Assembly (NCBI GenBank): GCA_022414725.1
Contig: CM039467.1
Coordinates: forward strand, 9,109,001-9,173,000
Length of the DNA stretch: 64,000 nt
Source: Microglena sp. YARC
Taxonomy: Eukaryota; Chlorophyta; Chlorophyceae; Chlamydomonadales; Chlamydomonadaceae
Direction: 5' to 3'
Shown: piece after piece, positions 1 to 15,000 of the stretch
Layout of the letters: each line of letters opens with the position of its first letter
How positions within the stretch are numbered: position 1 is the stretch's first letter
Program-made: the position numbers and the translations under genes
The notes under the pieces: generated by a model
What the model was told of the DNA's origin: nothing
The model's database searches: none
Seen by the model: only the letters and a program-made list of their open reading frames with translations

Positions 1-3000
1 TGTCTCAGCGATGAGTCTCTAGGTGATGAATGTGCTGGTTTCAAGAACAGAAAGGTAACATGAATGTGAGTGTCTAAGACGTTGCCCTGGTGGATGGTAG
101 AGGTGTTGTTGTGTATGGGCTGCTTGCAGATGTGTATAGAGTTGCCCATACCAATGGTGTCAGCTGCCCTAGCATCCTTGTGTGTGTCTCAGCGGTGAGT
201 CTGTAGGTGAATGCGCGGGTTACAAGAACAGACAGGTCACATGAAGGTGTGTCTCAACGGTGAGCCTGGAGGTATAAATGTTGTTTTGTTAGTGCTGGTT
301 GCACATGGTTGACAGCATGACCCATCCCAGTGGTGTCAGCTGCCCTAGCATCATTGCGTGTGTCACAGCGGTGAGCTTGGTTGTGAATGTTATTTTTTGT
401 AAGAGCTAGTTGCAGATGTTTATATACTTGCCCATCCCAGTGGTGTCAGCTGCCCTAGCATCATTGCGTGTGTCTCAGCGGTGAGTCTCTAGATGTGTAT
501 GTGCTGGTTTCAAGAACAGAAAGGTAACATGAATGTGTGTGTCTAAGACGTTGCCCTGGTGGATGGTAGAGGTGTTGTTGTGTATGGGCTGGTTGCAGAT
601 GTTTATAGAGTTACCCATCCCAGTGGTGTCAGCTGCCCTAGCATCCTTGCGTGTGTCTCAACAGTAAGTCTGTAGGTGAATGCGCGGGTTCCAAGAACAG
701 ACAGGTCACATGAAGGTGTATCTCAGAGGTTGCCCTGGTGGCAGAAATGTTGTTTTGGAAGTGCTGGTCGCACATAATCGACAGTATTTCCCATCTCAGT
801 GGTGTCAGCTGCCCTAGCATCCTTGCGTGTGTCTCAACAGTAAGTCTGTAGGTGAATGCGCGGGTTCCAAGAACAGACAGGTCACATGAAGGTGTATCTC
901 AGAGGTTGCCCTGGTGGCAGAAATGTTGTTTTGGAAGTGCTGGTCGCACATAATCGACAGCATTTCCCATCTCAGTGGTGTCAGCAACCCTAGCATCCTT
1001 GCGTGTGTCTCAACAGTGAGTCTGTAGGTGAATGCGCGGGTTCCAAGAACAGACAGGTCACATGAAGGTGTGTCTCAACGGTGAGCCTGGAGGTATAAAT
1101 GTTGTTTTGTTAGTGCTGGTTGCACATGGTTGACAGCATGACCCATCCCAGTGGTGTCAGCTGCCCTAGCATCATTGCGTGTGTCACAGCGATGAGCTTG
1201 GTTGTGAATGTTATTTTTTGTAAGAGCTAGTTGCAGATGTTTATATACTTGCCCATCCCAGTGGTGTCAGCTGCCCTAGCATCATTGCGTGTGTCTCAGC
1301 GGTGAGTCTCTAGGTGATGTATGTGCTGGTTTCAATAACAGAAAGGTAACATGAATGTGTGTGTCTAAGACGTTGCCCTGGTGGATGGTAGAGGTGTTGT
1401 TGTGTATGGGCTGGTTGCAGATGTTTATAGAGTTACCCATCCCAGTGGTGTCAGCTGCCCTAGCATCATTGCGTGTGTCTCAACAGTGAGTCTGTAGGTG
1501 AATGCGCGGTTTAAAAGAACAGACAAATCACATGAAGGTGTGTCTCAGAGCTTGCCCTGGTGGTAGAAATGTTGTTTTGGAAGTGCTGGTCGCACATAAT
1601 CGACAGTATTTCCCATCTCAGTGGTGTCAGCTGCCCTAGCATCCTTGCGTGTGTCTCAACAGTAAGTCTGTAGGTGAATGCGCGGGTTACAAGAACAGAC
1701 AGGTCACATAAAGGTGTGTCTCAGAGGTTGCCCTGGTGGCAGAAATGTTGTTTTGGAAGTGCTGGTCGCACATAATCGACAGTATTTCCCATCTCAGTGG
1801 TGTCAGCTACCCTAGCATCCTTGCGTGTGTCTCAACAGTGAGTCTGTAGGTGAGTGCGCGGGTTACAAGAACAGACAGGTCACATGAAGGTGTGTCTCAG
1901 CGGTGAGCCTGGTGGTAGAAATGTTGTTTTGGAAGTGCTGGTCGCACATAATCGACAGCATTTCCCATCTCAGTGGTGTCAGCTGCCCTAGCATCCTTGC
2001 GTGTGTCTCAACAGTAAGTCTGTAGGTGAATGCGCGGGTTACAAGAACAGACTGGTCACATAAAGGTGTGTCTCAGAGGTTGCCCTGGTGGCAGAAATGT
2101 TGTTTTGGAAGTGCTGGTCGCACATAATCGACAGCATTTCACATCTCAGTGGTGTCAGCTTCCCTAGCATCCTTGCGTGTGTCTCAACAGTGAAACTGTA
2201 GGTGAGTGCGCGGGTTACAAGAACAGACAGGTCACATGAAGGTGTGTCTCAACGGTGAGCCTGGAGGTATAAATGTTGTTTTGTTAGTTCTGGTTGCACA
2301 TGGTTGACAGCATGACCCATCCCAGTGGTGTCAGCTGCCCTAGCATCATTGCGTGTGTCACAGCGGTGAGCTTGGTTGTGAATGTTATTTTTTGTAAGAG
2401 CTAGTTGCAGATGTTTATATACTTGCCCATCCCAGTGGTGTCAGCTGCCCTAGCATCATTGCGTGTGTCTCAGCGGTGAGTCTCTAGATGTGTATGTGCT
2501 GGTTTCAAGAACAGAAAGGTAACATGAATGTGTGTGTCTAAGACGTTGCCCTGGTGGATGGTAGAGGTGTTGTTGTGTATGGGCTGGTTGCAGATGTTTA
2601 TAGAGTTACCCATCCCAGTGGTGTCAGCTGCCCTAGCATCATTGCGTGTGTCTCAACAGTGAGTCTGTAGGTTTATGCGCGGGTTAAAAGAACAGACAAA
2701 TCACATGAAGGTGTGTCTCAGAGCTTGCCCTGGTGGTAGAAATGTTGTTTTGGAAGTGCTGGTCGCACATAATCGACAGTATTTCCCATCTCAGTGGTGT
2801 CAGCTACCCTAGCATCCTTGCGTGTGTCTCAACAGTGAGTCTGTAGGTGAGTGCGCGGGTTACAAGAACAGACAGGTCACATGAAGGTGTGTCTCAGCGG
2901 TGAGCCTGGTGGTAGAAATGTTGTTTTGGAAGTGCTGGTCGCACATAATCGACAGCATTTCCCATCTCAGTGGTGTCAGCTGCCCTAGCATCCTTGCGTG

Positions 3001-6000
3001 TGTCTCAACAGTAAGTCTGTAGGTGAATGCGCGGGTTACAAGAACAGACAGGTCACATGAAGGTGTGTCTCAGAGGTTGCCCTGGTGGCAGAAATGTTGT
3101 TTTGGAAGTGCTGGTCGCACATAATTGACAGCATTTCCCATCTCAGTGGTGTCAGCTTCCCTAGCATCCTTGCGTGTGTCTCAACAGTGAAACTGTAGGT
3201 GAATGCGCGGGTTACAAGAACAGACAGGTCACATGAAGGTGTGTCTCAACGGTGAGCCTGGAGGTATAAATGTTGTTTTGTTAGTTCTGGTTGCACATGG
3301 TTGACAGCATGACCCATCCCAGTGGTGTCAGCTGCCCTAGCATCATTGCGTGTGTCACAGCGGTGAGCTTGGTTGTGAATGTTATTTTTTGTAAGAGCTA
3401 GTTGCAGATGTTTATATACTTGCCCATCCCAGTGGTGTCAGCTGCCATAGCATCATTGCGTGTGTCTCAGCGGTGAGTCTCTAGGTGATGTATGTGCTGG
3501 TTTCAAGAACAGAAAGGTAACATGAATGTGTGTGTCTAAGACGTTGCCCTGGTGGATGGTAGAGGTGTTGTTGTGTATGGGCTGGTTGCAGATGTTTATA
3601 GAGTTACCCATCCCAGTGGTGTCAGCTGCCCTAGCATCATTGCGTGTGTCTCAACAGTAAGTCTGTAGGTGAATGCGCGGGTTACAAGAACAGACAGGTC
3701 ACATGAAGGTGTGTCTCAGCGGTGAGCCTGGTGGTAGAAATGTTGTTTTGGAAGTGCTGGTCGCACATAATCGACAGCATTTCCCATCTCAGTGGTGTCA
3801 GCTGCCCTAGCATCCTTGCGTGTGTCTCAACAGTAAGTCTGTAGGTGAATGCGCGGGTTACAAGAACAGACAGGTCACATAAAGGTGTGTCTCAGAGGTT
3901 GCCCTGGTGGCAGAAATGTTGTTTTGGAAGTGCTGGTCGCACATAATCGACAGCATTTCACATCTCAGTGGTGTCAGCTGCCCTAGCATCCTTGCGTGTG
4001 TCTCAACAGTAAGTCTGTAGGTGAATGCGCGGGTTACAAGAACAGACAGGTCACATAAAGGTGTGTCTCAGAGGTTGCCCTGGTGGCAGAAATGTTGTTT
4101 TGGAAGTGCTGGTCGCACATAATCGACAGGATTTCCCATCTCAGTGGTGTCAGCTACCCTAGCATCCTTGCGTGTGTCTCAACAGTGAGTCTGTAGGTGA
4201 GTGCGCGGGTTACAAGAACAGACAGGTCACATGAAGGTGTGTCTCAGCGGTGAGCCTGGTGGTAGAAATGTTGTTTTGGAAGTGCTGGTCGCACATAATC
4301 GACAGCATTTCCCATCTCAGTGGTGTCAGCTGCCCTAGCATCCTTGCGTGTGTCTTAACAGTAAGTCTGTAGGTGAGTGCGCGGGTTACAAGAACAGACA
4401 GGTCACATGAAGGTGTGTCTCAGAGGTTGCCCTGGTGGCAGAAATGTTGTTTTGGAAGTGCTGGTCGCACATAATCGACAGCATTTCACATCTCAGTGGT
4501 GTCAGCTACCCTAGCATCCTTGCGTGTGTCTCAACAGTAAGTCTGTAGGTGAATGCGCGGGTTACAAGAACAGACAGGTCACATGAAGGTGTGTCTCAGA
4601 GGTTGCCCTGGTGGCAGAAATGTTGTTTTGGAAGTGCTGGTCGCACATAATTGACAGCATTTCACATCTCAGTGGTGTCAGCTGCCCTAGCATCCTTGCG
4701 TGTGTCTCAACAGTGAACTGTAGGTGAGTGCGCGGGTTACAAGAACAGACAGGTCACATGAAGGTGTGTCTCAACGGTGAGCCTGGAGGTATAAATGTTG
4801 TTTTGTTAGTTCTGGTTGCACATGGTTGACAGCATGACCCATCCCAGTGGTGTCAGCTGCCCTAGCATCATTGCGTGTGTCACAGCGGTGAGCTTGGGTT
4901 GTGAATGTTATTTTTTTGTAAGAGCTAGTTGCAGATGTTTATATACTTGCCCATCCCAGTGGTGTCAGCTGCCATAGCATCATTGCGTGTGTCTCAGCGG
5001 TGAGTCTCTAGGTGATGTATGTGCTGGTTTCAAGAACAGAAAGGTAACATGAATGTGTGTCTAAGACGTTGCCCTGGTGGATGGTAGAGGTGTTGTTGTG
5101 TATGGGCTGGTTGCAGATGTTTATAGAGTTACCCATCCCAGTGGTGTCAGCTGCCCTAGCATCATTGCGTGTGTCTCAACAGTAAGTCTGTAGGTGAATG
5201 CGCGGGTTAAAAGAACAGACAAATCACATGGAGGTGTGTCTCAGAGCTTGCCCTGGTGGTAGAAATGTTGTTTTGGAAGTGCTGGTCGCACATAATCGAC
5301 AGTATTTCCCATCTCAGTGGTGTCAGCTGCCCTAGCATCCTTGCGTGTGTCTCAACAGTAAGTCTGTAGGTGAATGCGCGGGTTACAAGAACAGACAGGT
5401 CACATAAAGGTGTGTCTCAGAGGTTGCCCTGGTGGCAGAAATGTTGTTTTGGAAGTGCTGGTCGCACATAATCGACAGCATTTCACATCTCAGTGGTGTC
5501 AGCTGCCCTAGCATCCTTGCGTGTGTCTCAACAGTAAGTCTGTAGGTGAATGCGCGGGTTACAAGAACAGACAGGTCACATAAAGGTGTGTCTCAGAGGT
5601 TGCCCTGGTGCAGAAATGTTGTTTTGGAAGTGCTGGTCGCACATAATCGACAGTATTTCCCATCTCAGTGGTGTCAGCTACCCTAGCATCCTTGCGTGTG
5701 TCTCAACAGTGAGTCTGTAGGTGAGTGCGCGGGGTTACAAGAACAGACAGGTCACATGAAGGTGTGTCTCAGCGGTGAGCCTGGTGGTAGAAATGTTGTT
5801 TTGGAAGTGCTGGTCGCACATAATCGACAGCATTTCCCATCTCAGTGGTATCAGCTGCCCTAGCATCCTTGCGTGTGTCTCAACAGTAAGTCTGTAGGTG
5901 AATGCACGGGTTACAAGAACAGACAGGTCACATGAAGGTGTGTCTCAGAGGTTGCCCTGGTGGCAGAAATGTTGTTTTGGAAGTGCTGGTCGCACATAAT

Positions 6001-9000
6001 CGACAGCATTTCACATCTCAGTGGTGTCAGCTGCCCTAGCATCCTTGCGTGTGTCTCAACAGTGAGTCTGTAGGTGAATGCGCGGGTTACAAGAACAGAC
6101 AGGTCACATGAAGGTGTGTCTCAACGGTGAGCCTGGAGGTATAAATGTTGTTTTGTTAGTGCTGGTTGCACATGGTTGACAGCATGACCCATCCCAGTGG
6201 TGTCAGCTGCCCTAGCATCATTGCGTGTGTCACAGCGGTGAGCTTGGTTGTGAATGTTATTTTTTGTAAGAGCTAGTTGCAGATGTTTATATACTTGCCC
6301 ATCCCAGTGGTGTCAGCTGCCCTAGCATCATTGCGTGTGTCTCAGCGGTGAGTCTCTAGATGTGTATGTGCTGGTTTCAAGAACAGAAAGGTAACATGAA
6401 TGTGTGTGTCTAAGACGTTGCCCTGGTGGATGGTAGAGGTGTTGTTGTGTATGGGCTGGTTGCAGATGTTTATAGAGTTACCCATCCAGTGGTGTCAGCT
6501 GCCCTTGCATCATTGCGTGTGTCTCAACAGTGAGTCTGTAGGTGAATGCGCGGGTTCCAAGAACAGACAAATCACATGAAGGTGTGTCTCAGAGCTTGCC
6601 CTGGTGGTAGAAATGTTGTTTTGGAAGTGCTGGTCGCACATAATCGACAGTATTTCCCATCTCAGTGGTGTCAGCTGCCCTAGCATCCTTGCGTGTGTCT
6701 CAACAGTAAGTCTGTAGGTGAATGCGCGGGTTCCAAGAACAGACAGGTCACATGAAGGTGTATCTCAGAGGTTGCCCTGGTGGCAGAAATGTTGTTTTGG
6801 AAGTGCTGGTCGCACATAATCGACAGCATTTCCCATCTCAGTGGTGTCAGCAACCCTAGCATCCTTGCGTGTGTCTCAACAGTGAGTCTGTAGGTGAATG
6901 CGCGGGTTCCAAGAACAGACAGGTCACATGAAGGTGTGTCTCAACGGTGAGCCTGGAGGTATAAATGTTGTTTTGTTAGTGCTGGTTGCACATGGTTGAC
7001 AGCATGACCCATCCAGTGGTGTCAGCTGCCCTAGCATCATTGCGTGTGTCACAGCGATGAGCTTGGTTGTGAATGTTATTTTTTGTAAGAGCTAGTTGCA
7101 GATGTTTATATACTTGCCCATCCCAGTGGTGTCAGCTGCCCTAGCATCATTGCGTGTGTCTCAGCGGTGAGTCTCTAGGTGATGTATGTGCTGGTTTCAA
7201 GAACAGAAAGGTAACATGAATGTGTGTGTCTAAGACGTTGCCCTGGTGGATGGTAGAGGTGTTGTTGTGTATGGGCTGGTTGCAGATGTTTATAGAGTTA
7301 CCCATCCCAGTGGTGTCAGCTGCCCTAGCATCATTGCGTGTGTCTCAACAGTGAGTCTGTAGGTGAATGCGCTGGTTACAAGAACAGACAAATCACATGA
7401 AGGTGTGTCTCAGAGCTTGCCCTGGTGGTAGAAATGTTGTTTTGGAAGTGCTGGTCGCACATAATCGACAGTATTTCCCATCTCAGTGGTGTCAGCTGCC
7501 CTAGCATCCTTGCGTGTGTCTCAACAGTAAGTCTGTAGGTGAATGCGCGGGTTACAAGAACAGACAGGTCACATAAAGGTGTGTCTCAGAGGTTGCCCTG
7601 GTGGCAGAAATGTTGTTTTGGAAGTGCTGGTCGCACATAATCGACAGTATTTCCCATCTCAGTGGTGTCAGCAACCCTAGCATCCTTGCGTGTGTCTCAA
7701 CAGTGAGTCTGTAGGTGAATGCGCGGGTTCCAAGACAGACAGGTCACATGAAGGTGTGTCTCAACGGTGAGCCTGGAGGTATAAATGTTGTTTTGTTAGT
7801 GCTGGTTGCACATGGTTGACAGCATGACCCATCCAGTGGTGTCAGCTGCCTAGCATCATTGCGTGTGTCACAGCGATGAGCTTGGTTGTGAAGTTATTTT
7901 TTGTAAGAGCTAGTTGCAGATGTTTATATACTTGCCCATCCCAGTGGTGTCAGCTGCCTAGCATCATTGCGTGTGTCTCAGCGGTGAGTCTCTAGGTGAT
8001 GTATGTGCTGGTTTCAAGAACAGAAAGGTAACATGAATGTGTGTGTCTAAGACGTTGCCCTGGTGGATGGTAGAGGTGTTTGTTGTGTATGGGCTGGTTG
8101 CAGATGTTTATAGAGTTACCCATCCCAGTGGTGTCAGCTGCCCTAGCATCATTGCGTGTGTCTCAACAGTGAGTCTGTAGGTGAATGCGCTGGTTTACAA
8201 AGAACAGACAAATCACATGAAGGTGTGTCTCAGAGCTTTGCCCTGGTGGTAAAATGTTGTTTTGGAAGTGCTGGTCGCACATAATCGACAGTAGTATTTC
8301 CATCTCAGTGGTGTCAGCTGCCCTAGCATCCTTGCGTGTGTCTCAACAGTAAGTCTGTAGGTGAATGCGCGGGTTTACAAGAACAGACAGTCACATAAAG
8401 GTGTGTCTCAGAGGTTGCCCTGGTGGCAGAAATGTTGTTTTGGAAGTGCTGGTCGCACATAATCGACAGTATTTCCCATCTCAGTGGTGTCAGCTACCCT
8501 AGCATCCTTGCGTGTGTCTCAACAGTGAGTCTGTAGGTGAGTGCGCGGGTTACAAGAACAGACAGGTCACATGAAGGTGTGTCTCAGCGGTGAGCCTGGT
8601 GGTAGAATGTTGTTTTGGAAGTGCTGGTCGCACATAATCGACAGCATTTCCCATCTCAGTGGTGTCAGCTGCCCTAGCATCCTTGCGTGTGTCTCAACAG
8701 TAAGTCTGTAGGTGAATGCGCGGGTTACAAGAACAGACTGGTCACATAAAGGTGTGTTCAGAGGTTGCCCTGGTGGCAGAAATGTTGTTTTGGAAGTGCT
8801 GGTCGCACATAATCGACAGCATTTCACATCTCAGTGGTGTAGCTTCCTAGCATCCTTGCGTGTGTCTCAACAGTGAAACTGTAGGTGAGTGCGCGGGTTA
8901 CAAGAACAGACAGGTCACATGAAGGTGTGTCTCAACGGTGAGCCTGGAGGTATAAATGTTGTTTTGTTAGTTCTGGTTGCACATGGTTGAACAGCATGAC

Positions 9001-12000
9001 CCATCCCAGTGGTGTCAGCTGCCTAGCATCATTGCGTGTGTCACAGCGGTGAGCTTGGTTGTGAATGTTATTTTTTGTAAGAGCTAGTTGCAGATGTTTA
9101 TATACTTGCCCATCCAGTGGTGTCAGCTGCCCTAGCATCATTGCGTGTGTCTCAGCGGTGAGTCTCTAGATGTGTATGTGCTGGTTTCAAGAACAGAAAG
9201 GTAACATGAATGTGTGTGTCTAAGACGTTGCCCTGGTGGATGGTAGAGGTGTTGTTGTGTATGGGCTGGTTGCAGATGTTTATAGAGTTACCCATCCCAG
9301 TGGTGTCAGCTGCCCTAGCATCATTGCGTGTGTCTCAACAGTGAGTCTGTAGGTTTATGCGCGGGTTAAAAGAACAGACAAATCACATGAAGTGTGTCTC
9401 AGAGCTTGCCCTGGTGGTAGAAATGTTGTTTTGGAAGTGCTGGTCGCACATAATCGACAGTATTCCCATCTCAGTGGTGTCAGCTAACCCTAGCATCCTT
9501 GCGTGTGTCTCAACAGTGAGTCTGTAGGTGAGTGCGCGGTTACAAGAACAGACAGGTCCACATGAAGGTGTGTCTCAGCGGTGAGCCTGGTGGTAGAAAT
9601 GTTGTTTTGGAAGTGCTGGTCGCACATAATCGACAGCATTTCCCATCTCAGTGGTGTCAGCTGCCCTAGCATCCTTGCGTGTGTCTCAACAGTAAGTCTG
9701 TAGGTGAATGCGCGGGTTACAAGAACAGACAGGTCACATGAAGGTGTGTCTCAGAGGTTGCCCCTGGTGGCAGAAATGTTGTTTTGGAAGTGCTGGTCGC
9801 ACATAATTGACAGCATTTCCCATCTCAGTGGTGTCAGCTTCCCTAGCATCCTTGCGTGTGTCTCAACAGTGAAACTGTAGGTGAATGCGCGGGTTACAAG
9901 AACAGACAGGTCACATGAAGGTGTGTCTCAACGGTGAGCCTGGAGGTATAAATGTTGTTTTGTTAGTTCTGGTTGCACATGGTTGACAGCATGACCCATC
10001 CCAGTGTGTCAGCTGCCCTAGCATCATTGCGTGTGTCACAGCGGTGAGCTTGGTTGTGAATGTTTTTTTTGTAAGAGCTATTGCAGATGTTTATATACTT
10101 GCCCATCCCAGTGGTGTCAGCTGCCATAGCATCATTGCGTGTGTCTCAGCGGTGAGTCTCTAGGTGATGTATGTGCTGGTTTCAAGAAAGAAAGGTAACA
10201 TGAATGTGTGTGTCTAAGACGTTGCCTGGTGGATGGTAGAGGTGTTGTTGTGTATGGGCTGGTTGCAGATGTTTATAGAGTTACCCATCCAGTGGTGTCA
10301 GCTGCCCTAGCATCATTGCGTGTGTCTCAACAGTAAGTCTGTAGGTGAATGCGCGGGTTACAAGAACAGACAGGTCACATGAAGGTGTGTCTCAGCGGTG
10401 AGCCTGGTGGTAGAAATGTTGTTTTGGAAGTGCTGTCGCACATAATCGACAGCATTTCCCATCTCAGTGGTGTCAGCTGCCCCTAGCATCCTTGCGTGTG
10501 TCTCAACAGTAAGTCTGTAGGTGAATGCGCGGTTACAAGAACAGACAGGTCACATAAAGGTGTGTCTCAGAGGTTGCCCTGGTGGCAGAAATGTTGTTTT
10601 GGAAGTTGCTGGTCGCACATAATCGACAGCATTTCACATCTCAGTGGTGTCAGCTGCCCTAGCATCCTTGCGTGTGTCTCAACAGTAAGTCTGTAGGTGA
10701 ATGCGCGGGTTACAAGAACAGACAGGTCACATAAAGGTGTGTCTCAGAGGTTGCCCTGGTGGCAGAAATGTTGTTTTGGAAGTGCTGGTCGCACATAATC
10801 GACAGGATTTTCCCATCTCAGTGGTGTCAGCTACCCTAGCATCCTTGCGTGTGTCTCAACAGTGAGTCTGTAGGTGAGTGCGCGGGTTACAAGAACAGAC
10901 AGGTCACATGAAGGTGTGTCTCAGCGGTGAGCCTGGTGGTAGAAATGTTGTTTTGGAAGTGCTGGTCGCACATAATCGACAGCATTTCCCATCTCAGTGG
11001 GTGTCAGCTGCCCTAGCATCCTTGCGTGTGTCTTAACAGTAAGTCTGTAGGTGAGTGCGCGGGTTACAAGAACAGACAGGTCACATGAAGGTGTGTCTCA
11101 GAGGTTGCCCTGGTGGCAGAAATGTTGTTTGGAAGTGCTGGTCGCACATATCGACAGCATTTCACATCTCAAGTGGTGTCAGCTACCCTAGCATCCTTGC
11201 GTGTGTCTACAAGAACAACAGTAAGTCTGTAGGTGAATGCGCGGGTTACAAGAACAGACAGGTTCAATGAAGGTGTGTCTCAGAGGTTGCCCTGGTGGCA
11301 GAAATGTTGTTTTGGAAGTGCTGGTCGGCACATAATTGACAGCATTTCACATCTCAGTGGTGTCAGCTGCCCTAGCATCCTGCGTGTGTCTCAACAGTGA
11401 ACTGTAGGTGAGTGCGCGGGTTACAAGAACAGACAGGTCACATGAAGGTGTGTCTCAACGGTGAGCCTGGAGGTATAAATGTTGTTTTGTTAGTTCTGGT
11501 TGCACATGGTTGACAGCATGACCCATCCAGTGGTGTCAGCTGCCCTAGCATCATTGCGTGTGTCACAGCGGTGAGCTTGGTTGTGAATGTTATTTTTTGT
11601 AAGAGCTAGTTGCAGATGTTTATATACTTGCCCATCCAGTGGTGTCAGCTGCCATAGCATCATTGCGTGTGTCTCAGCGGTGAGTCTCTAGGTGATGTAT
11701 GTGCTGGTTTCAAGAACAGAAAGGTAACATGAATGTGTGTCTAAGACGTTGCCCTGGTGGATGGTAGAGGTGTTGTTGTGTATGGGTGGTTGCAGATGTT
11801 TATAGAGTTACCCATCCCAGTGGTGTCAGCTGCCCTAGCATCATTGCGTGTGTCTCAACAGTAAGTCTGTAGGTGAATGCGCGGGTTAAAAGAACAGACA
11901 AATCACATGGAGGTGTGTCTCAGAGCTTGCCCTGGTGGTAGAAATGTTGTTTTGGAAGTGCTGGTCGCACATAATCGACAGTATTTCCCATCTCAGTGGT

Positions 12001-15000
12001 GTCAGCTGCCCTAGCATCCTTGCGTGTGTCTCAACAGTAAGTCTGTAGGTGAATGCGCGGGTTACAAGAACAGACAGGTCACATAAAGGTGTGTCTCAGA
12101 GGTTGCCCTGGTGGCAGAAATGTTGTTTTGGAAGTGCTGGTCGCACATAATCGACAGCATTTCACATCTCAGTGGTGTCAGCTGCCCTAGCATCCTTGCG
12201 TGTGTCTCAACAGTAAGTCTGTAGGGTGAAATGCGCGGGTTACAAGAACAGACAGGTCACATAAAGGTGTGTCTCAGAGGTTGCCCTGGTGGCAGAAATG
12301 TTGTTTTGGAAGTGCTGGGTCGCACATAATCGACAGTATTTCCCATCTCAGTGGTGTCAGCTACCCTAGCATCCTTGCGTGTGTCTCAACAGTGAGTCTG
12401 TAGGTGAGTGCGCGGGTTACAAGAACAGACAGGTCACATGAAGGTGTGTCTCAGCGGTGAGCCTGGTGGTAGAAATGTTGTTTTGGAAGTGCTGGTCGCA
12501 CATAATCGACAGCATTTCCCATCTCAGTGGTATCAGCTGCCCTAGCATCCTTGCGTGTGTCTCAACAGTAAGTCTGTAGGTGAATGCACGGGTTACAAGA
12601 ACAGACAGGTCACATGAAGGTGTGTCTCAGAGGTTGCCCTGGTGGCAGAAATGTTGTTTTGGAAGTGCTGGTCGCACATAATCGACAGCATTTCACATCT
12701 CAGTGGTGTCAGCTGCCCTAGCATCCTTGCGTGTGTCTCAACAGTGAGTCTGTAGGTGAATGCGCGGGTTACAAGAACAGACAGGTCACATGAAGGTGTG
12801 TCTCAACGGTGAGCCTGGAGGTATAAATGTTGTTTTGTTAGTGCTGGTTGCACATGGTTGACAGCATGACCCATCCAGTGGTGTCAGCTGCCCTAGCATC
12901 ATTGCGTGTGTCACAGCGGTGAGCTGGTTGTGAATGTTATTTTTTGTAAGAGCTAGTTGCAGATGTTTATATACTTGCCCATCCCAGTGGTGTCAGCTGC
13001 CCTAGCATCATTGCGTGTGTCTCAGCGGTGAGTCTCTAGATGTGTATGTGCTGGTTTCAAGAACAGAAAGGTAACATGAATGTGTGTGTCTAAGACGTTG
13101 CCCTGGTGGATGGTAGAGGTGTTGTTGTGTATGGGCTGGTTGCAGATGTTTATAGAGTTACCCATCCCAGTGGTGTCAGCTGCCCTTGCATCATTGCGTG
13201 TGTCTCAACAGTGAGTCTGTAGGTGAATGCGCGGGTTCCAAGAACAGACAAATCACATGAAGGTGTGTCTCAGAGCTTGCCCTGGTGGTAGAAATGTTGT
13301 TTTGGAAGTGCTGGTCGCACATAATCGACAGTATTTCCCATCTCAGTGGTGTCAGCTGCCCTAGCATCCTTGCGTGTGTCTCAACAGTAAGTCTGTAGGT
13401 GAATGCGCGGGTTCCAAGAACAGACAGGTCACATGAAGGTGTATCTCAGAGGTTGCCCTGGTGGCAGAAATGTTGTTTTGGAAGTGCTGGTCGCACATAA
13501 TCGACAGCATTTCCCATCTCAGTGGTGTCAGCAACCCTAGCATCCTTGCGTGTGTCTCAACAGTGAGTCTGTAGGTGAATGCGCGGGTTCCAAGAACAGA
13601 CAGGTCACATGAAGGTGTGTCTCAACGGTGAGCCTGGAGGTATAAATGTTGTTTTGTTAGTGCTGGTTGCACATGGTTGACAGCATGACCCATCCCAGTG
13701 GTGTCAGCTGCCCTAGCATCATTGCGTGTGTCACAGCGATGAGCTTGGTTGTGAATGTTATTTTTTGTAAGAGCTAGTTGCAGATGTTTATATACTTGCC
13801 CATCCCAGTGGTGTCAGCTGCCCTAGCATCATTGCGTGTGTCTCAGCGGTGAGTCTCTAGGTGATGTATGTGCTGGTTTCAAGAACAGAAAGGTAACATG
13901 AATGTGTGTGTCTAAGACGTTGCCCTGGTGGATGGTAGAGGTGTTGTTGTGTATGGGCTGGTTGCAGATGTTTATAGAGTTACCCCATCCAGTGGTGTCA
14001 GCTGCCCTAGCATCATTGCGTGTGTCTCAACAGTGAGTCTGTAGGTGAATGCGCTGGTTACAAGAACAGACAAATCACATGAAGGTGTGTCTCAGAGCTT
14101 GCCCTGGTGGTAGAAATGTTGTTTTGGAAGTGCTGGTCGCACATAATCGACAGTATTTCCCATCTCAGTGGTGTCAGCTGCCCTAGCATCCTTGCGTGTG
14201 TCTCAACAGTAAGTCTGTAGGTGAATGCGCGGGTTCCAAGAACAGACAGGTCACATAAAGGTGTGTCTCAGAGGTTGCCCTGGTGGCAGAAATGTTGTTT
14301 TGGAAGTGCTGGTCGCACATAATCGACAGTATTTCCCATCTCAGTGGTGTCAGCTACCCTAGCATCCTTGCGTGTGTCTTAACAGTGAGTCTGTAGGTGA
14401 GTGCGCGGCTTACAAGAACAGACAGGTCACATGAAGGTGTGTCTCAGCGGTGAGCCTGGTGGTAGAAATGTTGTTTTGGAAGTGCTGGTCGCACATAATC
14501 GACAGTATTTCCCATCTCAGTGGTGTCAGCTGCCCTAGCATCCTTGCGTGTGTCTCAACAGTAAGTCTGTAGGTGAATGCGCGGGTTACAAGAACAGACA
14601 GGTCACATAAAGGTGTGTCTCAGAGGTTGCCCTGGTGGCAGAAATGTTGTTTTGGAAGTGCTGGTCGCACATAATCGACAGTATTTCCCATCTCAGTGGT
14701 GTCAGCTACCCTAGCATCCTTGCGTGTGTCTCAACAGTGAGTCTGTAGGTGAGTGCGCGGGTTACAAGAACAGACAGGTCACATGAAGGTGTGTCTCAGC
14801 GGTGAGCCTGGTGGTAGAAATGTTGTTTTGGAAGTGCTGGTCGCACTTAATCGACAGCATTTCCCATCTCAGTGGTGTCAGCTGCCCTAGCATCCTTGCG
14901 TGTGTCTCAACAGTAAGTCTGTAGGTGAATGCGCGGGTTACAAGAACAGACTGGTCACATAAAGGTGTGTCTCAGAGGTTGCCCTGGTGGCAGAAATGTT

